Below are positions 6,323 through 11,103 of a DNA stretch of 11,103 nucleotides, in pieces. Below the pieces are notes generated by a model. That model did no database searches. It saw only the letters and a program-made list of their open reading frames with translations, and was not told the DNA's origin. The position numbers and the translations under genes were made by a program. Positions within the stretch are counted from its first letter, which is position 1, and each line of letters starts with the position of its first letter. This DNA comes from an uncultured Eisenbergiella sp. (lineage in GTDB: Bacteria > Bacillota > Clostridia > Lachnospirales > Lachnospiraceae): the NCBI GenBank assembly GCA_947626725.1, contig CANQTI010000047.1, positions 1-11,103 on the forward strand, read 5' to 3'.

Positions 6323-7171
6323 CTATCGGAAGAATTCATGTCCGCCATAGGAAAACAGCGGCGTCAGATTTTCGTCAAACCACTTCATGCTCTCCGGATC
6401 TGCGGCCTCTCTGGCCGCAAAATACAGCGCGCCCTTTGAGGCATCTTCCCCCAGCAGCGCCCGCTGCACCGCCGCCTCGGTCTCTTCACTGACCTTCACT
6501 CTTTCTATGCTGCCATCGGCTACCGGAGAAAACTGAGCATGTCCGTCCGCCTGCTGATATACCACCTGTTTTACAGAATCCGGAAAACCTTCGCTCTCCA
6601 CCCGGTTGAGCACCACATCCGCCACCAACAGCTTTCCCATGCTGTCCTCCGTCCCCGCTTCCGCTTCCACAATCTTTAAGAGCGTCTCATAATCCTCTCC
6701 GGAGAGTTCTGCGCGCGCTGTGCCGTATTCGAGATGGTATCCGCTGCCATATACAGCGCTGTATCCAGGCTCATATCCGCCCTCCTCAGCATAGGCCGCC
6801 TCTTCTGTGTCCCCGCGCGCCGCGACCGGAACGCCCGGCACAGGATCAGCCGGCCCCGTCTGCTCTGATGAAAAATAAAAAGCTTCTTCCAGCGCCGCCG
6901 GACGCATCCGTGTCTCCTTTTCTTCCCTTCCGCCCCTCTGCAGACCTGATTCTTCTTCGTCCCATGAGACGCTGTTCAACGCCATTCCCTCTATATTCTG
7001 CGCCTCGCTGTTTCCTTCCTGTTCTGCCTTTTTCATGTCCCACTCTGCGCCTTCCGCGCCGCGCACCATCCCGGCGATATATCGGTCCGCATGTTCACAG
7101 TTCACACAGAACCAGGCCGTGATCGGGAGCAGAATAAGGGCCGCCCATGCGGAAATGTACCGATACCACAT
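6323..7171 (-). CDS. Membrane-anchored SleB-family cell wall hydrolase
   Basis: This protein of 282 residues probably cuts peptidoglycan outside the membrane. Residues 4-25 form one hydrophobic segment, either a signal anchor or an uncleaved signal peptide. Residues about 30-155 are a low-complexity acidic linker, ending in a Gly/Tyr/Glu-rich stretch near 130-152. The C-terminal 120 residues match the SleB/Hydrolase_2 fold. They contain IVEAEAG with the presumed catalytic glutamate at E171, then VADVVLNRV, QFSPV (213-217) and a final GGHEFF. SleB proteins are lytic enzymes best known from spore cortex germination, but many clostridial paralogues act in vegetative walls, so a spore role is not claimed. 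No separate peptidoglycan-binding domain is visible. I chose the ATG at 7169-7171 because GAGGA lies 7 to 8 nt upstream and a TATAAT at 7210-7215 would leave a 30-nt leader. An ATG at 7195 would give 290 residues but has a poorer ribosome binding site. It is probably monocistronic. Confidence 0.85.
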   Translation of the reverse strand: MWYRYISAWAALILLPITAWFCVNCEHADRYIAGMVRGAEGAEWDMKKAEQEGNSEAQNIEGMALNSVSWDEEESGLQRGGREEKETRMRPAALEEAFYFSSEQTGPADPVPGVPVAARGDTEEAAYAEEGGYEPGYSAVYGSGYHLEYGTARAELSGEDYETLLKIVEAEAGTEDSMGKLLVADVVLNRVESEGFPDSVKQVVYQQADGHAQFSPVADGSIERVKVSEETEAAVQRALLGEDASKGALYFAAREAADPESMKWFDENLTPLFSYGGHEFFR

Positions 7172-7209
7172 TTTTCTATCCTCTTTTCCGTCCATATTTC
7201 CCTGTATTC

Positions 7210-7215
7210 ATTATA
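7210..7215 (-). promoter_or_regulatory. Candidate -10 box of the cell wall hydrolase gene
   Basis: A perfect TATAAT lies on the minus strand about 40 bp before the chosen start codon. No good -35 is found 16 to 18 bp upstream, so the promoter is weak, activator-dependent or read by another sigma factor. Its place favours the start at 7171 over 7195. Confidence 0.35.
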
Positions 7216-7301
7216 ATTACAGTTTATACGGCCCGTCCTAAGAAGATTCCTTCATACGGCAGACAAGTTCCGACATGGCGCGTGCTTCTTTCCCTATAAG
7301 C

Positions 7302-7338
7302 AAAAAGACCGGAATCCCTTTTTCCAGGAAATCCGGCC
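7302..7338 (-). terminator. Rho-independent terminator of the rnf operon
   Basis: In the minus-strand transcript a 12-pair stem (GGCCGGATTTCC with GGGATTCCGGTC, with one U:U mismatch and two G:U pairs) with an 8-base loop is followed directly by five U residues. It begins 45 nt after the rnfB stop codon, so it marks rnfB as the last gene of the operon and insulates the hydrolase gene. Confidence 0.88.
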
Positions 7339-7383
7339 TTTCACGCTTCGGTCCGCGAGATTTTCTTTATGAAATCCATCCAA

Positions 7384-8178
7384 TCAATGCTTCACAATGG
7401 CCTTCCGCGGACACTTCTCGGCGCACAGGCCGCAGCCAACGCACTTCTCTGCATCAATCCTGGCCAGGAAGCTCTCAATCTCCGCCGCCTGCGCAGGGCA
7501 GTTCCGCTTGCAGAGCGTACAGCCGATACAGCCGACGCTGCAGGCCTTCATGACTGCAGGCCCCTTTTCCCTGGAGCTGCAGGCCACCTGATATTTGGAA
7601 TCGTAAGGAACCAGAGAAATCAGATGCTTCGGACAGGCCGCCACGCATTTGCCGCAGGCCTTACAGGCCTCCTTATCCACCACAGCCACGCCGTCCCGGA
7701 CATGAATCGCGTCAAAGGGACAGGCCTTCACGCAGCTGCCGAAACCCAGACAGCCGTAATCACAGCTTTTCGCGCCGCCGCCCGGCACGAACGCCTGCAT
7801 GCTGCAGTCCTCCACCCCGGTATACGCATAATCCACACCGGCCTTTTCACAGGTTCCCTGGCAGGCCACGAAAGCCACCATCCGTTTTCCTTCCTGCGCC
7901 TCCACGCCCATGATGGCCGCGACCTTTCTGCCTACGGTCTCTCCGCCCACAGGGCAGGCATTCACCGGTGCCTCGCCCCTGGCGATGGCCGCCGCCAGTC
8001 CGCTGCAGCCCGCAAAGCCGCAGCCGCCGCAGTTATTTCCGGGAAGCGCGGCCAGCACCGCCTCTTCCTTCTCATCTACATCCACATGAAAACGGATTCC
8101 GGCCACACCCAGAAACAGACCGATGAACAATCCTACCGCCCCAACCACGGCAGTCGCGATCAATACTCCTGAAATCAT
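7384..8178 (-). CDS. rnfB: Rnf complex subunit RnfB, iron-sulfur electron entry protein
   Basis: RnfB is the membrane-anchored polyferredoxin thought to take electrons from reduced ferredoxin and pass them into the Rnf complex. The 264 residues open with one hydrophobic helix (about 3-27). An N-terminal cluster motif with C50, C53, C58 and C75 follows, within NNCGGCGFAGC and NACP. A middle segment holds C106, C110 and C125. Four ferredoxin-like cysteine groups then follow: C139/C143/C149/C153, C172/C175/C178/C182, C217/C220/C223/C227 and C246/C249/C252/C256. All the CP motifs typical of [4Fe-4S] sites are intact. The ATG at 8176-8178 follows AGGAGGTGA by a suitable distance, and 14 nt separate it from the rnfA stop. 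It is last in the operon, as in other clostridial rnfCDGEAB clusters, and a terminator follows. Confidence 0.97.
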   Translation of the reverse strand: MISGVLIATAVVGAVGLFIGLFLGVAGIRFHVDVDEKEEAVLAALPGNNCGGCGFAGCSGLAAAIARGEAPVNACPVGGETVGRKVAAIMGVEAQEGKRMVAFVACQGTCEKAGVDYAYTGVEDCSMQAFVPGGGAKSCDYGCLGFGSCVKACPFDAIHVRDGVAVVDKEACKACGKCVAACPKHLISLVPYDSKYQVACSSREKGPAVMKACSVGCIGCTLCKRNCPAQAAEIESFLARIDAEKCVGCGLCAEKCPRKAIVKH

Positions 8179-8192
8179 TCCCCGTCACCTCC

Positions 8193-8780
8193 TCAAAGCA
8201 GTCCCGAAAAGCCGCAGAAGGCAATGGCCATCAGCCCCGCCGTCAGCAGTACGATGGGCATTCCGTGAAATGCCTCCGGGATATCGTTGTACGCCATTTT
8301 CTCCCGAATACCGGCCAGCAGAATGATGGAGATCGTAAAGCCCAGCGCCGTGGCGAAACCGTTCACGATGCCGGTGAAAATGCCGTATTCTTTCTGCACG
8401 TTGGTCAGGGCGACACCCAGCACCGCGCAGTTGGTGGTGATCAGGGGAAGATAGACGCCCAGCGCCTCATACAGCCCCTTCATATAGCGCTTCAAAAACA
8501 TCTCCACGAACTGCACCAGAGCAGCGATTACCAGGATAAACACAATGGTCTGCAGGTATTCAATGCCCAGCGGCACCAGAGCGAACCGATAGATCGCGCC
8601 GGCCACACCGCTGGCAAGGGTGATGACGAAAATCACCGCCGTCCCCATGCCGGCTGCCGTCTCCACCTTCCTGGACACGCCCAGGAAGGGACATAATCCC
8701 AGAAACTGGCTCAGCACCACATTGCTCACCAGCGCCGAACCCAGCATCAGCAAAAGCAATTCACGCACCTGTTCCCACAT
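8193..8780 (-). CDS. rnfA: Rnf complex membrane subunit RnfA
   Basis: RnfA is a 195-residue integral membrane protein with about six hydrophobic helices, homologous to RnfE and to NqrE. With RnfE it forms the core that carries electrons across the membrane and takes part in ion export. The two half-membrane cysteines thought to share an iron-sulfur centre with RnfE are present: C30 in GLCPFLG and C118 in TTNCAVLG. GLYEALGVYLPLI (102-114) is strongly conserved in this pair of proteins. The ATG follows AGGAGG by 8 nt. Only 3 nt separate it from the rnfE stop, so translation is probably coupled. Length is normal for the family. Confidence 0.97.
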   Translation of the reverse strand: MWEQVRELLLLMLGSALVSNVVLSQFLGLCPFLGVSRKVETAAGMGTAVIFVITLASGVAGAIYRFALVPLGIEYLQTIVFILVIAALVQFVEMFLKRYMKGLYEALGVYLPLITTNCAVLGVALTNVQKEYGIFTGIVNGFATALGFTISIILLAGIREKMAYNDIPEAFHGMPIVLLTAGLMAIAFCGFSGLL

Positions 8781-8783
8781 GGA

Positions 8784-9488
8784 TCATCCCTCCTTTTCCG
8801 GCTTCGTACAGCCTGCCGACTGCCCGCAGTGCGAACAATCCAGATCACAGCCGGTACGGATTCGGCTCATATCCCTGCCGCGCTTCTCCCCGGCTTTTTT
8901 CACCGCGTTCATGCAGGCCGTCAGGGCCGCCAGAACAAAGAATGCACCGGGCGCCATCACGAAAATGGATACCGGGACGAAAGAGGCCGGCATGATCCGG
9001 AAGCCGAACACCTCTCCGGCCCCCAGAAGCTCCCGAACTGCACCGATACAGGTCAGCGCCAGGGAAAAACCCAGCCCCATGCCGATGCCGTCGAACAGGG
9101 AAAGAAGCGCCGGCCGCTTGGATGCGTAGGCCTCCGCCCGCCCCAAAATGATACAGTTTACCACGATCAGCGGAATATAAATCCCCAAAGCCTCATACAG
9201 GGATGGCAAAAAGCCCTCCAGCAAAAGCTGCATGACGGTGACAAAGGATGCGATGATGACGATGAACGCCGGGATGCGCACCTTATCCGGAATGATATTT
9301 CGAAGAAGCGAAATGAGCAGATTGGAGAGCGCCAGCACCGCCATGGTCGTCAAGCCCATGCCCAACCCATTGATGGCAGAGGTCGTGACCGCCAGCGTGG
9401 GGCACATACCCAATGTCAGCACAAATGTAGGATTTTCCACAATAATGCCGTTCAACAGACGCTCTCCCGCGCTTTCTTTTTTATTCAT
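8784..9488 (-). CDS. rnfE: Rnf complex membrane subunit RnfE with a cysteine-rich C-terminal tail
   Basis: RnfE is the inverted partner of RnfA in the membrane core of the ferredoxin:NAD+ oxidoreductase. The 234 residues begin with ENPTFVLTLGMCP (18-30) and contain C29 and C112 (VNCIILG), the expected iron-sulfur ligands, and GMGLGFSLALTCIG in a later helix. About six membrane segments are visible up to residue 197. The last 35 residues are hydrophilic and hold four cysteines (C214, C218, C221, C227), spaced C-x3-C-x2-C-x5-C. This tail is absent from short RnfE proteins such as those of proteobacteria as I recall them. I chose the ATG at 9486-9488, preceded by GGAGGGAGG. It overlaps the rnfG stop by 8 nt (ATGAATAA). 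An upstream extension to 9545 only overlaps rnfG. Confidence 0.95.
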   Translation of the reverse strand: MNKKESAGERLLNGIIVENPTFVLTLGMCPTLAVTTSAINGLGMGLTTMAVLALSNLLISLLRNIIPDKVRIPAFIVIIASFVTVMQLLLEGFLPSLYEALGIYIPLIVVNCIILGRAEAYASKRPALLSLFDGIGMGLGFSLALTCIGAVRELLGAGEVFGFRIMPASFVPVSIFVMAPGAFFVLAALTACMNAVKKAGEKRGRDMSRIRTGCDLDCSHCGQSAGCTKPEKEG

Positions 9489-10095
9489 GATCCGCACCTC
9501 CCTCCAGTGCCTGTGCAAAATAGCACAGCCCTGCGTTGACCCCATTGGTCACCGCGTTCGTGGTGATTGTCGCGCCGGAAATGGCGTCGATCTCGTTCTC
9601 CCCGGCAGCGCCTCCTCCCTTTACATAGACGAAGGCATCCGTTCTGCGCCCCGCGAACTGAGGCACCAGAACCTCCCCTGCCCGCATGCCCAGGCCCGGT
9701 GTTTCCGAGATTTCCAACAGAGAGAGCCCGTTCAGAGTGCCGTCCGTACGAATCCCCATGGTGAAACGGATGTCGCCGCCGTAGCCCTCATGGGTGTTCA
9801 CCGTGAGCACGTATCCAACCGTTTTTCCATCGCCGTCCAGGGCGGTTTGGCAGTCTTCAATCTCTTGTGCCGCAAAACCGTTTTCCGAAAGGATACTGGC
9901 CGCCTTCTCCACATCAAAGCCTTCCGTTTCAAAGGAGGCCGCATCCTCGAATACCTCCCGACAGGCCTGCTCCAGCTTCAGAGCTTCCTGCCTGGCGATA
10001 GGCTCCTTGGTAACCTGATAGACGCCGCCCAAAAGCACACCGGCGATCAGCGTGATGGCAAACAGGATCGCCGCGTCCCTGTACATGCTTTTCAT
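9481..10095 (-). CDS. rnfG: Rnf complex FMN-binding subunit RnfG
   Basis: RnfG is a 204-residue protein with one N-terminal membrane helix (about 8-27) and a domain outside the membrane that carries covalently bound FMN. The attachment motif SGATITT lies at 173-179, and T176 is the expected flavin-linked threonine. The conserved TPGLG (132-136) is present, as in NqrC homologues. The FMN is attached by ApbE, which is not encoded in this window. The ATG at 10093-10095 is preceded by AAAGGAGG and overlaps the rnfD stop in an ATGA, so translation is likely coupled. The 3' end overlaps rnfE by 8 nt. Confidence 0.96.
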   Translation of the reverse strand: MKSMYRDAAILFAITLIAGVLLGGVYQVTKEPIARQEALKLEQACREVFEDAASFETEGFDVEKAASILSENGFAAQEIEDCQTALDGDGKTVGYVLTVNTHEGYGGDIRFTMGIRTDGTLNGLSLLEISETPGLGMRAGEVLVPQFAGRRTDAFVYVKGGGAAGENEIDAISGATITTNAVTNGVNAGLCYFAQALEGGADHE

Positions 10096-11033
10096 GACCG
10101 CTCCCCTCCTTTGCCGAAACACTTTGGCATCGTGTATTTTTCAATCAGCGGTGTCAGCAAATTGCCCAGAAGAATGGCGTAGGAAACGCCCTCCGCGCTT
10201 GCGCCGAAAATGCGGAATACCGCCGTCATAAATCCCAGGAAAACGCCGTAGACATACTGGCCCTTTTTCGTGATGGGACGGGTTACATAATCGGTGGCCA
10301 TGAAGAACGCCCCCAACATCAGGCCGCCGCCCGCCAGCTGGGCGGACAGATACGGGCCGTTTACCGTCCTGCCGGTCAGCAACGCGAACAGCGCCACAAA
10401 AACCGCAAAGGAAACGATGTAGCTTCCGGGCACCTTCAGATCGATGATGCCCGCCAGAATGAGGATGCAGGCTCCCAGCACGATGGCGATCATGGAGGTT
10501 TCCCCAATGGTCCCCGCCGTGCGGCCCAGAATCATGTCCATCACATTCACGCTCTCTCCCGCCTTGATGGCAGCCAGCGGCGTGGCCCCCGCATAAGCGT
10601 CACAGTCAAAATTCGTCATGATGGCCGGGAAAGAAATCAGCAGAAAGCACCTGCCCGCCAATGCCGGATTCATAAAATTCTGCCCCAGCCCGCCGAACAA
10701 AAGCTTCACCACCAGGATGGCGAAAGCGCTGCCCAGAAGCGGGATCCACCAGGGCGCGGAAACCGGCAGGTTCAGCGCCAGCAGAAGCCCCGTCACCGCG
10801 GCGGACAGATCCCCCACCGTCACTTTCTTTTTGCAGAGCCTCTCAAACAGATATTCGGTCAGAACCGCCGACGCCACAGATACCAGAATGAGCAGCGCAG
10901 CCTTCGGGCCGAAATGATAAATGCCGAACGCCGCAGCGGGGAGCAGGGCGATGAGCACGGTGCCCATGATGGACGCCGTTGTGGATTTCGCCCTCACATG
11001 GGGATTGGAAGAAACGTTGCGCAGATCGCTCAT
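10092..11033 (-). CDS. rnfD: Rnf complex membrane subunit RnfD
   Basis: RnfD is a 313-residue integral membrane flavoprotein related to NqrB, thought to be involved in ion translocation. It begins with the typical SSNPHVRAK (8-16) and has eight or more hydrophobic helices. The covalent FMN site is T151 in GATPLAA; the residue before GAT is Ala, where Ser or Thr is common. NFMNPALAGRCFLL (119-132) and ATDYVTRPITKKGQ (246-259) are family blocks. The ATG at 11031-11033 is preceded by AAGGAGG and overlaps the rnfC stop in an ATGA. Its own stop overlaps the rnfG start the same way. No start alternative looks better. Confidence 0.97.
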   Translation of the reverse strand: MSDLRNVSSNPHVRAKSTTASIMGTVLIALLPAAAFGIYHFGPKAALLILVSVASAVLTEYLFERLCKKKVTVGDLSAAVTGLLLALNLPVSAPWWIPLLGSAFAILVVKLLFGGLGQNFMNPALAGRCFLLISFPAIMTNFDCDAYAGATPLAAIKAGESVNVMDMILGRTAGTIGETSMIAIVLGACILILAGIIDLKVPGSYIVSFAVFVALFALLTGRTVNGPYLSAQLAGGGLMLGAFFMATDYVTRPITKKGQYVYGVFLGFMTAVFRIFGASAEGVSYAILLGNLLTPLIEKYTMPKCFGKGGERS

Positions 11034-11103
11034 GATTTTCCCGCCTCCTTTTTCTTCTTTTTCTCCGCCAGGACCATCTTTCTGGCGGATTTGATCGCCT
11101 GGG
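11030..11103 (-). CDS. rnfC: Rnf complex subunit RnfC, C-terminal end only
   Basis: Only the last 23 codons and the stop are in the window, read on the minus strand off the right edge. The residues (QAIKSARKMVLAEKKKKK, then EAGKS) are the charged, lysine-rich tail usual at the end of RnfC. RnfC is the peripheral flavin and iron-sulfur subunit that reduces NAD+. Identification rests mainly on position, since rnfC precedes rnfD in clostridial clusters, and on the ATGA overlap with rnfD. The purine-rich lysine codons also contain the rnfD ribosome binding site. Confidence 0.82.
   Translation of the reverse strand, partial: QAIKSARKMVLAEKKKKKEAGKS

Noticed and set aside
7369..8172. Plus-strand open frames antisense to the rnf genes (also 8265-8696, 8829-9539 and 9232-10182)
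   Set aside because: They mirror conserved Rnf genes with intact motifs and show no family features of their own.

Overview
The window looks like a chromosomal housekeeping segment from an anaerobic member of the Bacillota, class Clostridia, probably Lachnospiraceae-like. The evidence is the Rnf gene order C-D-G-E-A-B, strong GGAGG-type ribosome binding sites before nearly every gene, GC-rich coding DNA with AT-rich promoter gaps, and a SleB-family cell wall hydrolase. I saw no mobile element, tRNA, rRNA or CRISPR array. Only one gene, citrate synthase, is on the plus strand.

Layout from left to right. The 5' end of an ATP-dependent PEP carboxykinase gene (pckA) leaves the left edge and has a strong promoter. 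Next is a two-gene minus-strand unit, deoC followed by a three-domain Xaa-Pro aminopeptidase, with its promoter and a structured leader inside a 430-bp divergent gap. From the other side of that gap runs an Si-type citrate synthase gene with two candidate tandem promoters. It converges on threonine synthase (thrC), which has its own promoter and a large palindrome in its leader. Upstream of thrC on the same strand is a membrane-anchored SleB-like cell wall hydrolase. The right third is the Rnf operon (rnfC tail, rnfD, rnfG, rnfE, rnfA, rnfB), tightly coupled and closed by a clear rho-independent terminator.

Functionally, the segment joins energy conservation to carbon entry. Rnf couples ferredoxin oxidation and NAD+ reduction to ion export. 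PEP carboxykinase and citrate synthase handle oxaloacetate. Threonine synthase draws on aspartate, which derives from oxaloacetate. DeoC and the peptidase salvage deoxyribose phosphate and proline peptides.

No wholly new system is evident. The most interesting signals are regulatory. A 17-bp element, identical at 16 of 17 positions and in the same orientation relative to the gene, lies upstream of both pckA and citrate synthase, and in each case a GCAAAAAT box follows. A GTGA-N6-TCAC dyad sits just downstream of the pckA promoter, and a 19-bp palindrome lies in the thrC leader. RnfE also carries a four-cysteine C-terminal tail. All functional statements are inferred from reading the sequence; no database search was run.
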